The translations under genes were made by a program, and so were the position numbers. From the NCBI GenBank assembly GCA_036897095.1, contig JAYMSP010000154.1:1-64000 (forward strand): DNA of 64,000 nucleotides, read 5' to 3'. Each line of letters begins with the position of its first letter. The stretch's first letter is position 1. Under the pieces are notes generated by a model. The model searched no databases. It saw only the letters and a program-made list of their open reading frames with translations, and was not told the origin of the DNA. Of this stretch, positions 13,601-23,821 are shown in pieces. This stretch comes from Plantago elongata (Eukaryota > Streptophyta > Magnoliopsida > Lamiales > Plantaginaceae).

Positions 13601-15815
13601 TGAGGTGTCAGCAGCTACTGGAAATTTGCAAGTATTGCCATAGCTTGTTTTCTTCCGACGATAGCCACTGTCCTTGCTGTCACAGGACTTTCAGCAGTTG
13701 TGATGCCAGTACCAATTTCTCAGAGCACATAACTCAATGTAAACTGAATGAAGGGTTTAGTGGGGTCTTTGGAAACTCTTGTCATCCCCCAGGGATTAGA
13801 TTAGTGAAAGCTCAGTTAGCTACAATAGAGGTGAGCTGGTTACGGTATCTTGTTTTGAGGTTAATTAGACATATGCTAAGATCGCTGTCTTGGTTCCATT
13901 TTGATGAATTGGCTGTTTCCATTCTGCGTTACTAACTTGCAGTAGTTGCTTAGATAAAACTTTGTGCTTGCAACTAATGGGAAGAATTGCTCTGCAGGCT
14001 TTTATCCCACCAGAAGCTCTTGATGGCTGGTCAGACGATATTCGAAAATCTTGGGCTTTGAAATTGCATATGGCACCGCATGCTGAAGAAATTCTTCAGG
14101 TTTCCCCTCTCTGCTCAACTGTACTTCTGTTCAGTACCATCCCACTTGTATCTACCCAGTTACATGTATGCATGTGGCACAAAGCTGAAATTAGAATCTT
14201 TTTTTTATCCAGTATAGATTTTCGGGACTCTTGAATAGTGCATATACAAACCAAAAGCTTATAATCCTTTCTTCATGTGTTTATTTGTTTGCATTTTGTT
14301 TTCTTTCATTCTGCGATCTGCATCAGCTACTGTTAATTTTTCCGTGTATCCTTATTCTGCCTTGTTATGCATCTACTTCATATTTGGTTATACCTTCATC
14401 ATTGCATATCATTATACCAGCTCTCACTAAAAAAATTTAGCTCAAGGAAATTGATACTGATTTATGTCGACATGTTTGTTCCATTCTCCAGTAATCCTTT
14501 GTTGTCCCTTTCTGGACCTTATTTGATTGTTCTTTCAGGCTCTCACAGTGTTGGAAGATAGTATCAGCCGGGACTTCTTATCAGCAAAATACAAGACGAC
14601 ACATGACACATCAAGTACCTGTAAAGTAATCGGAAGTGCTGATGATAGTTCCTCAAGAATCGAAACTGTTTCTGTACTTCCATGGATTCCACTGACTACA
14701 CCTGCTGTGGCATTAAGGCTCATGGAACTTGATGCATCCATCCATTACAGTCCTCAGCGGAAAGAGGCTTGTGAAACGGATGAAAATGGACATATTAATG
14801 TAAGCCCTCATTTTTATTTACTTAGTATAGGCCTCACAGTGGCAAATTTGTCCCTGTTCGATGGGTTAACCCTTGTACTCTGCATTTCTCCGAATTAGTT
14901 CATTATAGTAGTTTCCTAAACTCGGCTAACATAAACAGTAAACACCCCGTTTTGAATGAATTTCTCATCATCTCATGTTAGTACTTTTCTATTGCAATAC
15001 CTGACCGAGTGATGTTTGTGCAGAATCTTCGATCAAGATATTCTGTCCCCAGGAGTTCAATAGACGATGTTGCCCCACCAGGAGATATGCAGCAAGATAA
15101 TCACGGGTTTGACTTGAGCTTGAAGCGAGGCCGTGGACGCCCAAGAGGTTCTAGTCGTGCACGTGGTGGAAAGTCCCAGAGAGGAGATACCAATTGTTCC
15201 CAGAATGATTTGTATCAAGAAACTACAACTAATGACAAATTTGGGAATCTCCCAGGCCATAAAGGACGCCCACATGGACGTGGTGGCCGCAAGAAAGGCC
15301 GTTATTCTCTTGGAAACCGTAGAAAAACAGCCAAGACTGCTAAAGGGAAGGCTGTTGAGACGAGTGCTAATGATAAGTGCTTTGATGCTTCCCCAGCAGG
15401 TACAATGAACGAGACATGGATTTCCCAGAAAATGCCTGTGCAAACTCAGGGAAACGAAACCATTAGCAATTCAGAAATATCAGAATTTGGTGAGGATAAT
15501 AACCAAACTTCTGAAGATGAATATGATGAAGATCCCTTGAATGGAACCCATGCTTACACTGAAGATGTGTATGTGGAACGTGTTGAAGATGGATACGAAG
15601 AGCATCATGTTGTTGGAGACAGAGATGATGTTAATTATGATGACGACATTGAGATTAACAGAGATGGTGAGGAGGATGATTATTACGTCGATGATTATCT
15701 GAACAGCGACTATCAAGATGGCATAAACCATTCTGCGAGTCAAGAGGGAGTTAGGAATGCAGATAGGAGTTGGGATAGAGGTTCAGGATCTTCATCATCT
15801 GACTACAGTTCTTAG
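1677..15815 (+). CDS. RLT1/RLT2-like homeobox-DDT domain protein (18 exons)
   Basis: The product is the plant RINGLET partner of imitation-switch (ISWI) chromatin remodellers, a nuclear regulator of developmental transitions. Exons: 1677-1758, 1952-2482, 3979-4058, 5237-5656, 6439-6528, 6679-6843, 6937-7159, 7416-7516, 9017-9103, 9184-9336, 9417-9569, 10770-10979, 11076-11759, 11841-12323, 13213-13830, 13998-14099, 14539-14799, 15024-15815. All junctions are GT-AG and keep frame. They total 5235 nt (1744 aa), close to Arabidopsis RLT1/RLT2 (~1700 aa as I recall). Domains: homeodomain ~9-65 (QMWFCHRRLKDRK), charged coiled coil ~390-500, DDT ~559-617 (RFLITFADVLGLWPF), HARE-HTH ~719-800, WHIM-type motifs ~968-1000 and ~1100-1150, Cys/His cluster ~1293-1330 (CKYC, CPCC), two basic AT-hook-like stretches near 1517 (RGRPRG), acidic tail. 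RLT1 versus RLT2 is unresolved. Oddities are the 39-bp tandem duplication in exon 14 and a hAT element in intron 8. Confidence 0.93.
4080..4098. repeat. CA dinucleotide microsatellite in RLT intron 3
   Basis: A short ACACAC run of about nine units lies just inside intron 3, 20 bases after the donor site. No other feature was seen in this 1.2-kb intron. Confidence 0.8.
7732..8517. mobile_element. Non-autonomous hAT-type element in RLT intron 8 (786 bp)
   Basis: The element begins CAAGGCCGGCCCTGG and ends CCAGCCCTG. The reverse complement of its end (CAGGGCTGGCCC) matches the start (CAAGGCCGGCCC) as imperfect terminal inverted repeats. It is flanked by a perfect 8-bp duplication, CGTGCATA, at 7724-7731 and 8518-8525, the length typical of hAT transposition. 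Subterminal GGGCCCCC / CGCACAGGGCC blocks are also inverted. The interior is AT-rich with no transposase frame, so it must have been moved in trans. It lies wholly inside intron 8 and does not touch the splice sites. Confidence 0.88.
9848..9965. repeat. Long pyrimidine tract in RLT intron 11
   Basis: About 120 bases of almost pure C/T (TTTCTTTTCCTCTTC-like) lie in the 1.2-kb intron 11. No coding sequence is seen; the rest of the intron is AT-rich with a possible old MITE edge near 10280-10360. It may be simple-sequence drift. Confidence 0.5.
11949..12026 (+). repeat. In-frame 39-bp tandem duplication in RLT exon 14
   Basis: Two adjacent 39-bp units (11949-11987 and 11988-12026) are identical except for the last base (G versus A, synonymous). 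Each encodes the same 13 residues, PLVELHDQQSGKT. The length is a multiple of three, so the reading frame is preserved. The near identity points to a recent event. Confidence 0.95.
12358..12606. mobile_element. Stowaway-like MITE remnant in RLT intron 14
   Basis: The left end reads TA-CTTCCTCCGTCCC, a variant of the CTCCCTCCGTCCC terminus common in plant mariner-type MITEs. The right side contains GGGACAGACCAAAAGGG and GGGAAGATG, the inverted counterpart, but the last bases of the right end are lost. The interior is several degenerate units of AAAGTAGGAGAGA.GGTGAT. A related copy lies at 17488-17697. Confidence 0.7.
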
Positions 15816-17070
15816 TCCAGGCTTCTGAATAGTAATAGTGTAAATTAATGTATTTATGGAGGGCATTAGTAAAACAAGTAGTAGCTCTGTTCCCATTTAA
15901 CCAACCAAGTCCTAACACTGACTTTGTATTGTTAATGGAATTGGAAGCTAATATATTCAGATAAACTTCTTCACCTTGCAAGTTTCATGGATGCCATGTT
16001 TATTATGCATATTAAGTTAACAAATTGGCAATGCATCCTAGTATCCTACTACCAATCAAACATGATTGAAAACTATGTTAAAATAGATGTTTTTAATGTT
16101 GTTTTGCAGTCCATTTAAATCACCAAAATTGCGTGAAAAACACTTTAAAACATTTATTTTAATATACTTTTTATAATTTTAATCAGGCATGTCAAACAAT
16201 TCAAATATTCTCCTACAATTGTGTTTGTACATTTCACTATTTCAGTGTTCATCTGATTGTACATAATGTACTGAGACATCAGACATGTACCCAGAGGTGC
16301 GAATTTGTTTAACTTTGCTTAGATGATACAACTGAACCAAATTATTCTTATTGTTACATTTAATTAAGTCATGAATATTAATGTTTATAGTCGGGTGATA
16401 AATTTAATATTCTATATTTAAATATGTTTAATAAATTGTAATTATAATATAACATTTGAAAAAATGTATATTGTTTAAGAAAATATTCCGATCTATTCGG
16501 AATTGAATGTACCGCGGGATCAGACATAAGTAGTTAATTAATGTATGTTTATTAAAATTGAAATAGTGAATATAAAAGTTGTAGGTTTTGAATTTCTTTA
16601 AATTATTATATTGAATTGTGAGTAAAAATATTACTAATGAAAATGCACAACAAATTTTTAGACAATCTAAAATGATATATGTAACATCTAATTCGGAACG
16701 GAGTAGTAATGCGATTAAAATTGTCTGGACAAATAAGAGGAAATGATAACTTATTAAGTGCGTGTACTTTTTCATCTACTTCTACTAAAAGTTGATTAAA
16801 GTTGATTTTAAGCAAAAATTATTAGTGTTTGATATAACATATAGAAAACAACTTAAAATTATAAAATTAAAAGTCGTGTGTTTATAAAAATTAACTTAAT
16901 AAGTTATTTTTTATTGGGAAAAAGGTATTACTTGATTAAATCAGTTAGAACCATCTATTAATTTACTTCTCTGCTTCTAACTTTTTTTCAGTTGTAGTAG
17001 AAGTCGTAATTTAAAATACTAAAAAATTACTTTTACTACTTTAAAATCATTAGAAAACACAACCTAAAAC
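15816..17070. other. Intergenic DNA, including the RLT 3' end
   Basis: The first ~150 bases are the likely 3' UTR. The remainder is AT-rich with only short, unconvincing open frames. A GGAACGGAGTAGTA motif near 16694 hints at another decayed Stowaway end. Confidence 0.5.
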
Positions 17071-17238
17071 CGGGTTTTAATGAGACACAAACGGCCTGAA
17101 AAACTATTTCGATCACAATTTTGTCCTCAAAAATTCTGAACAGCCTTTCATATTCGGGTTTTAATGAGACACAAACGGCCTGAAAAACTATTTCGATCAC
17201 AATTTTGTCCTCAAAAATTCTGAACAGCCTTTCATATT
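17071..17238. repeat. Perfect 84-bp tandem duplication
   Basis: Two identical 84-bp copies, 17071-17154 and 17155-17238, lie head to tail. Both start CGGGTTTTAATGAGAC and end CCTTTCATATT. They sit directly before the F-box fragment at 17245. Because 84 is a multiple of three, the minus strand shows a duplicated 28-residue frame, but nothing else supports coding. Confidence 0.95.
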
Positions 17239-17244
17239 CCAATT

Positions 17245-17405
17245 GTGCTACAACACGAAATTCTTACTCGGTGCCTATGGAGGCCCTGCTCCGTTGTAAA
17301 TCGAGAATCAAATATCAATTTGTATCTGTATGGTGGAGAAGAAGAAGAAGATATGATGCTCACTGTTACAACACAACCCGGTAAGCTTTACTCCTTCAAC
17401 AATTA
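17245..17405 (+). pseudogene. F-box gene 5' fragment (decayed copy of the 18978 gene)
   Basis: The sequence aligns in order with the first ~75 codons of the intact F-box gene at 18978. HEIL matches REIL, the CCTATGGAGGCCCTGCTCCGTT stretch matches its CCCGTGGAGCCACTGCTCCGTT, and GGTAAGCTTTACTCCTTC is identical in both. About 80 bases of the F-box itself are deleted and the rest of the gene is missing. A MITE (17488-17697) follows, and sequence near 17900-18010 resembles the 3' flank of the other F-box units. Confidence 0.75.
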
Positions 17406-17487
17406 TGCTAGCCTACTACCTGTGCCCTCAATTTACTGCTTGCTTTGTTTTGTTTCACGCTCCATCTATTTATCTTGTGGTATAGTA

Positions 17488-17697
17488 TACACTCCCGGGT
17501 TCATATTCCCACTGGCCGGATACAAGTTTTAATAAAAAATTGAATAATATGAGATAGGGTGATAAAGTCATAAGAATATTGAATATAGTATGATAAATAG
17601 TGTATAAAGTAGAAAAAATAGTTTATGATAACATGAAGTAGGGACATATATGGAAGATGAAGCTGGGACTGGGACGGAGGAAGAGGAGGAGGGAGTA
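17488..17697. mobile_element. Stowaway-like MITE (about 210 bp)
   Basis: The right end reads GGGACGGAGGAAGAGGAGGAGGGAGTA and the left TACACTCCCGGGTTCATATTCCC; these are degenerate inverted ends bounded by TA. The interior (GATACAAGTTTTAATAAAAAATTGAAT, TGTATAAAGTAG) matches the MITE in RLT intron 14. The GGAGGA block may be a small internal expansion. Confidence 0.7.
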
Positions 17698-18977
17698 TAT
17701 ATTTAGGATCTAACTCTCAACAACTAGTGCTACTAAATTGATGTTTTGTCTGCTATAGTCATCATCTACTTCTCTTCTCACATACTCGTTTGTCTTTAGG
17801 ATCTAACCATGCTAGTGGTGATGTATGTCAAATAGTCTATTCTCTAGATTGGGTAAATAAAATGCCTTTAGGAATATAACATGTAAATTAACAGTTTAAT
17901 TCTCCAACTCTGATGAATTTGAGTGCAAAATGGTCAGAATGTGTGCTAGATTCTTCAACATTTCATAACCTAACCCCTGGAGAAGCTAATCGTTGTTTCT
18001 CGTCTGTCTCACTTTTATGCTGCGCTATGCTAATATCTCTGTGTTATTTGTTACAGATTTACAGCTATAGTATAGACTGAGTCTGATTCCATCACATGTA
18101 CGTAATATTGCTTGGAAGCACCATTAAACGCATAATAAATTACATGAAACTTGAACCATTTCTATAAGAAACTAAATTGTTAACCATGTATAAAGCTAGA
18201 ACATCAAAGTAACAGAATCCAAACTAGTGAAACATTTTCGTTTTGAAATTGTATGGAAGCCAGCGTGAATTTTGTGCTATCAGTTTCCGATTCAGACCAT
18301 ATATATGTATAGTAAGAAAGCTAACATGCAATATGATATATTATATGATTTCAATGGTTTCCTAACTAGAGTGACCAGTTTACTTATTTTGTGTAAATTG
18401 TTGTTTTTAATTTAATTTCTTCCCCTGACATTTGTTTTGCAGTTGATGTGTTGTATACATTGTGTCCAGATTGCGAGAATTATGGAAACTGAACCATCTG
18501 GGATTTTAGAGAGGTGCTAATTGTCATGTAGACTGATAATGTTCTGCATTGGGTGTAACATTGAATGCATTATTGTATGCTAAATCACTCCTGCATAAAC
18601 TCTCACCACCTTGCTCCAACTTGTATTATGTTTCCTCTTTATAACCATCTGTGCCAGATAATATGATAGAACTAATTCTTCTGTTTACTGGTGAATCAGA
18701 GATGCTATTCCTATCACTCCACAGTACATGATATGAGCATGTTTAAAGTGTATGCATTAATTGCCGAATGGGAAGGTGATACAGCCGAGGAGTGGTTAGA
18801 GCATTAAACGAAATGAATAATGTTTTGGCGTTTCATCTACGCAATCCAAGCAAAAAAGGTAAAGTAAAATTTATTTGGGGTCGCATCAAACTTCCCAGAG
18901 ATACTTGAAATTCCAAATATATAGCCCGTTTATGCACAAATCTCCATCTTTTTATCATTTGTCTCTAACTACAGAAA
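17698..18977. other. Gap before the F-box gene, with an F-box 3'-flank relic
   Basis: No gene is recognised. At about 17900-18010 the phrase GAGTGCAAAATGGTCAGA followed by TCTCGTCTGTCTCAC resembles the 3' flank of the truncated F-box copy near 25880-25960 (GAGTACAAAATGGCCAGA, TCTCGTTCATCTCAC). It is read as the tail of the decayed F-box unit that begins at 17245. The last few hundred bases should hold the promoter of the F-box gene at 18978. Confidence 0.5.
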
Positions 18978-20126
18978 ATGTCTGATATTCCAAGTGAGTT
19001 GCATCGAGAAATCCTCATCCACCTGCCCGTGGAGCCACTGCTCCGTTTTCGGTGCGTCTGTAAGACCTGGCGATGCATGATTGATGATCCTGATTTTGTT
19101 GATTTGTATCTCTTTCAACGCAACATGCATGGAGAAGAAGATAAGATGCTCACGATTGCAACCAACACCGGTAAGCTTTACTCCTTCGGCTTGCAATCCC
19201 TAAATTTTCCAATCGGTAGACGCATAAAAAAGATTGAGCTCAGTGGCATCAATTCGGCTTGTGCCCTTAGATTCCCTATACCGTCATGCCATAGACTAAT
19301 TTTAGTTTCAGAGTTCGGAGTAGAAAATGTTTGGGCATTGTATAATATTTGTACTGAAGAAATGTTGATCATCGAGTTACCTGCTTTCGATAATTTTGTG
19401 AAGCTGTTACGTGGTTACTTTGGTCATGGGCTAGGCTATGTTAGTTCTAGCGACGACCATAAGGTGGTGAGAGTTTTGGAGGGGCATCGTTTCCCACGGG
19501 AAGATGTGACTTTGACTTGGATTTACTCTGTGAAATCAAGGGACTGGCATATCATTGAAAACTTCCCTAGTTCCTTGGCACTGATCAGCAAAATTGGAGT
19601 CTTTGCTAATGGATCACTTCATTGGGTTGGGCTTGTAAACAACGTAACCTGCATCGTTGCTCTTGATCTATCGACTGAAACTTACTTCATGCTTCACGTG
19701 CCACATACAAGAAATTTTCCTTTGAAAATCCAGTGGATCGCCCCTCATTTGTACGCATTGGATGGATGCTTGTTTTTCGGTGCGAAGGACTATAGCAAAT
19801 TTCGTGTATGGATTTTGCAGGATTATAGAGGGGAGAACATTTGGGTTAAGTTAGTTTCGATGAAACTGCCATTTGGCCATGATAAATGGGACATCAGGGT
19901 TGTAGCCTATCTAAAGAGCAAGCATCAAGTTCTTATCAATTTCAAAAATGACAAACTCGTCTGGTTTGATGTGGAGACGAAAACCTGCACTCACAAAATC
20001 ACATTTATGGGTAACGACGGTCCATTTTCTTGTCAAGCGTTTCCCTCAAGCTTTATGAAGAGGTCAAATGATAGGTTGCCGCTGAAGCTCAGAATCCCAG
20101 GTTCTTGGGCTCCCTGGTTCGAATAG
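18978..20126 (+). CDS. FBA-type F-box protein, single exon
   Basis: This 382-aa protein is a predicted substrate-recruiting subunit of an SCF (Skp1-Cullin-F-box) ubiquitin ligase. The N-terminal F-box (~residues 2-45) reads IPSELHREILIHLPVEPLLR followed by the conserved FRCVCKTWRCMI. The rest is an F-box-associated (FBA) interaction domain with short repeated blade motifs: WIYSVKSRDWHII, GSLHWVGLV, FRVWILQDYRGENIWVKL, then the LVWFDVETKT strand near the end. The start chosen is the first ATG, directly before the F-box. There is no intron, as usual for the family. It is the intact member of a local tandem family whose relics lie at 17245 and 25120. The substrate cannot be inferred, because FBA domains evolve quickly. 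Confidence 0.9.
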   Translation: MSDIPSELHREILIHLPVEPLLRFRCVCKTWRCMIDDPDFVDLYLFQRNMHGEEDKMLTIATNTGKLYSFGLQSLNFPIGRRIKKIELSGINSACALRFPIPSCHRLILVSEFGVENVWALYNICTEEMLIIELPAFDNFVKLLRGYFGHGLGYVSSSDDHKVVRVLEGHRFPREDVTLTWIYSVKSRDWHIIENFPSSLALISKIGVFANGSLHWVGLVNNVTCIVALDLSTETYFMLHVPHTRNFPLKIQWIAPHLYALDGCLFFGAKDYSKFRVWILQDYRGENIWVKLVSMKLPFGHDKWDIRVVAYLKSKHQVLINFKNDKLVWFDVETKTCTHKITFMGNDGPFSCQAFPSSFMKRSNDRLPLKLRIPGSWAPWFE

Positions 20127-20617
20127 CATTTTCGTGCAAGGAAGATTGTCAAGGTAACAATCTATGATGTCTAGGATCTGCTGAAGATTTGTTCAGTTTG
20201 GTACTTGATTGATTTCTTTATGCTATATATATTTTGCATCTGAACCAGCTCGGTGTTGTGTTTAGGTGGTAAGTATTGGAGTAACTATTTTTTGCAGAGG
20301 GGTATTAGAAAATAAAATAAAAGATGAAGTTGTATTCGTTTGACTCTTCTGTTCTGATTAATATGTGTGCAATATGGTTAGGAAATAAGCTAGCCTCCTG
20401 ATCATATGAGAATAGAACCCCCAGCCAGCAATGCTAGTGATACCACAAGTGCATGCCTCGAGTATCGACATGTTATCTTTGCTTTCTTGCTCGTGTCATC
20501 TTTTTTATTCTTTTCTAATGTGATTTTTGTGTAAATTGGTGCCTTTCTTTCTCCAACATGTGTTTCTACAGCTTAAGTCCATGCTGCAGAGAATTAATAA
20601 AAAAATGAGCTCATATG

Positions 20618-21041
20618 CAAAGGCAAATTCAGGGGGGTGCACGAGGTAGCACGTGCTACCCCTTGTTTTTTTTCCAAGTGAATGTACTATTATACCCCTA
20701 TGCAAATGTATTTGAAGAAAATAAACAAATAATGTTTTACGCAATAAAGTGGCCACTACCAATGATGGCCTAGTAGTAATTGGTTTGACGTTTGAGCATA
20801 AGAGCTCACAATCTTTGTTGGTAGGGTATTGATCCCTATCACAACACATTTTTCTTGTTCTCTTCTTATTTTGGTTTTATTTTTAATTTTCAGGAATCCT
20901 TTTCATTTTTCACATTAAATCAATGACACTATTTCTTATTGCTTTATAAATTTATACATATACTTCACATAAATTTTTTTGTTATTAAATTTCACAAATG
21001 ATATTGTAATACCCCTCACATAAATTTCTCTGTTCGCCCCT
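20618..21041. mobile_element. Probable non-autonomous hAT element in the F-box 3' flank (424 bp)
   Basis: The insertion is flanked by TCATATG at 20611-20617 and 21042-21048. Its ends, AAAGGCAAATTCAG and (reverse complement) AGGGGCGAACAGAG, are degenerate inverted repeats. The equivalent 3' interval of the duplicated F-box unit downstream is shorter by about this amount, which supports insertion after duplication. The interior has a tRNA-like stretch (GGCCTAGTAGTAATTGG and GGGTATTGATCCC) and no transposase. Confidence 0.6.
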
Positions 21042-21204
21042 TCATATGGATTTTAACGTGGTGCCATCATGTCTTGTTTGTTTAATAAATGTTTAAAGTT
21101 GCACCCTGTACTTTTCCTTGGATAACACAGGTGCTAGCACATATGGAAATTATTTACTTAATTTTCTTGTTCAAGAACTGATATATTTTGTGGTTTTATA
21201 AAAC

Positions 21205-21420
21205 TATTGGCAGAACTGAAGAGGCAAAGAGAGTAAAGGAGAACCAAGAGATGAAAGAATCAAGCAGGGACTCAAAATTCTGCAAACTTATTGAAATTAT
21301 GTCAACATACTTTCAAATTCATGTACTCTTCTTATTTTGCGTATTAGACTCTTTTAAGCTCTTCCATTCCATATGCTTATGTCTGAATGTCTGAATGTTT
21401 GATGAATTGCTTTTTTGATA
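21205..21420 (+). repeat. Duplicated F-box 3'-flank block, copy 1
   Basis: The stretch beginning GCAGAACTGAAGAGGCAA matches 26185-26395 (GCAGAACTGGAGAGGCAA), including AAATCAAGCAGG-like and ACTCTT.T.TTTTGC.TATTA blocks. It marks the downstream edge of the duplicated F-box unit and may be a spliced 3'-UTR exon, since both copies follow a CAG. Confidence 0.7.
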
Positions 21421-22254
21421 ATTTGGTAATTTTGGACGGTTTGGTTTATTGTTCTTACAATTATGCTTTTCTAATATGCTTGCTTAGTTTATTCATATGT
21501 TACTACTTGCTTAGATTAATTACTGCTACAACTTCTACTATGTAAGCCTGCCTAATTGTATCACCTCGTAATATATTGTCTTTATGGGAGTGTTGTATTT
21601 GTCGAAACGGGGCTTTTGAACTGGGGATCTTGGTCATTACTTTTGCTTGTTTTCTTTAGATCGATGGATACCTTATTGGGTAAAAGCTAAACATTTTAGG
21701 CTAGTTGGTGAAAGGGTGGATGTGTGGGCAGAGATGGAGTTTAAAACTGAAAATTGGAGAGGGTGTAGGTATTGATGAGTATACTCTATTATGCTGCTGG
21801 CTCTGTTGAGAGTAAAATAAGCTGATAGTTTACAGGATAGTTAACTGATTTAATAGAGAAGTCTTGCAAATAAATTCGGTGATAACCATTATTTTTTAAG
21901 CATTGATAACCAATTGTTTGATGTGATATGCCATGTTTGTGTTTGAATGTGAGTGACTAATATGTTCAGACATGTCATTTCATGAGTAAACTGTAACAAG
22001 GCTAGAGGCATTATATCATCTTAACCAGATTGGATTTAATAAAGGAATGCAATTTAAAGTGAAGATAGCCAGATAGGTGAGGAAGGCGAAAAATAGCAAA
22101 CCAATTTAAAGTGTTCTTTAGGTGATTTATTGGGGATCTGAGGCTATTTTCCCTACACATTATTAACCTGTCGGATCCTGAATGGGTTCGGGTTGGATTG
22201 TTATGTTCAAGTCTGGATTTTACATATACTCACCCGTTCCAAAGACCCAAACCA
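21421..22254. other. Intergenic, no gene seen
   Basis: AT-rich sequence with no reading frame, repeat or element that I can support. Confidence 0.5.
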
Positions 22255-22269
22255 CAAACATTGTATGGT

Positions 22270-22862
22270 TAGTTTTGTAAGATGTGAGGGTGTTTAACGA
22301 ACCAAATGTTCGTGAAAATTTCAGTCAACGTTCAGTTTGTGTTCGACATTGACATGTTTGAAAACTGTTCGCGAACATGTCGTTAACAAATAAACACGAA
22401 CATGCACACACAATTTATTGTTCGGTAGTTCGCGAATTGTTCGTGAAAAATATATATATATATTTATACAATATAGTAAGTAATATAATATAATAATACA
22501 TTTTTACTTCATTTTGAATAGTTGTAAACTTGTAGCTCATCTTAATTCATATTTTTGTAGGATGAATGTATGAGATTTTATGAGATCATGATATTTGCCT
22601 TGAAATATGATTTTTGAGGAACATTTTATTATGATTTTGTAATATTTTTGCTTTATTTTTGAGGTTTTAACAACGAACAAACTGTTCGCGAACACAACAG
22701 TAACGAACAAACGAATTGAACTATTCGCGAACAAAGCTTAATGAACACTAACGAATAAGCGAAAACCTTAACGAACTGAATATGAACAAGTGAATGAGTT
22801 GTTTGACGAACACGAACACTAAAATTCTTAACGAACAAACGTTCGATAAGCTCCCATGTTCA
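22270..22862. mobile_element. DNA-transposon remnant rich in TTCGCGAA motifs
   Basis: The outer ends GGGTGTTTAACG and (reverse complement) AGGTGTTTATCT are inverted. Both arms are full of the palindromic motif TGTTCGCGAACA and its halves (AACGAACA, TTCGTGAA), while the ~200-bp middle is plain AT-rich DNA. Clustered subterminal motifs around a neutral core are typical of hAT or CACTA transposase-binding ends. I found no matching target duplication, so the superfamily is uncertain. Confidence 0.6.
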
Positions 22863-23716
22863 GTTCCTTCAGTTAGATAAACACCTACTACTAGGATGTA
22901 ATTTTTCGGGGGATATGTTGATTGCCAACCATTTTAATTACGTTATATACATTTATATTTTATTTTGAGGGATACAATTTTTTCTAATTTTATCTATATA
23001 ACATGTGACAATTACTAATTAACGAGTCTGGTAAGGATAATGGTTCAGATATAAAAGTACCCCCGCTCCTTTGAGTTCAACTTCTAAAATTTCATTTTTG
23101 AACGTCTCAATTGAAACTTTCATTAGCGTACCTTCAGTAGACGAGAAGGAGAACAACCCTACCTTGGATTTGGACTCCAAAATTTTATCTAGCCGAAACA
23201 AGAGAGTTTCACGGTGGTCGACTTCAAGTGTTCTGGAATGCAAGCTGAGCATCGGATGCCCTCTGGAGAGCTAAGCTTTAAGAAAAGAAGTTGCGTGCAG
23301 TCACTAAAGCAGTCCTATAATGTTTGTTGAAGTTTCGGAACTTTGAGATTTGTGTTATAGATGTTGGATATATTCGAAAATATTATTGATTAGATGATGC
23401 ATGAGGGTCTGTGTCACTGATGAATGTAGTAACTTGAGATAATATGAATTATGAAAGGTATTATCCTATCAACTAGATTATGGGCGAGCCAAACTCAGGC
23501 CCTTGCTATACTATAGTAATTAGTACTCCATCATCGGTCGTTTACTTTTTCTGTCATGTCCTGATTTAAGGAAAATTATTCTAAATATTCCTTTTCAGAT
23601 TTGAACAAGAATAAGCAGGTCTACTTGAACTAGGATTAACTATTCTCATCTTATATAAGTAGTAATCAATCGTATAGCAGGTTCTATTCTATCACAATTA
23701 ATCACACATTTACTCC
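22863..23716. other. Intergenic, unrecognised open stretch on minus strand
   Basis: A minus-strand open frame of 77 codons at 23019-23252 shows fairly balanced composition but matches no family I recognise. It has no convincing splice partners, so it is not called a gene. The rest is AT-rich and likely includes the promoter of the F-box/LRR gene. Confidence 0.4.
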
Positions 23717-23821
23717 ATGAAACCGAACTATGCAAAACGGATTAGGGCTGAGGAGGAATACAAAAGAATCATGAAACTGAACGCTGCAAAACAGCCTCGG
23801 GCTGACGAATACCAAAAGGAA
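23717..23821 (+). repeat. Imperfect ~54-bp internal duplication at the F-box/LRR N terminus
   Basis: Residues 1-18 (MKPNYAKRIRAEEEYKRI) are echoed by residues 19-35 (MKLNAAKQPRADEYQKE). Both begin ATGAAAC and keep frame, so the second ATG is an alternative start that would give a protein without the first block. Confidence 0.7.

Noticed and set aside
17036-17242. Minus-strand frame with a duplicated 28-residue segment
   Set aside because: The protein repeat is only the translation of the perfect 84-bp tandem DNA duplication. No homology, start context or splice partner supports coding.
22270-22862. CRISPR-like array of spaced TTCGCGAA words
   Set aside because: Spacing is irregular, the words are palindromic and occur in both orientations, and the context is plant nuclear DNA; transposon arms explain it better.
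23019-23252. Minus-strand 77-codon frame with balanced composition
   Set aside because: No recognised family, no supported splice sites, and next to transposon remnants. Kept only as a note.
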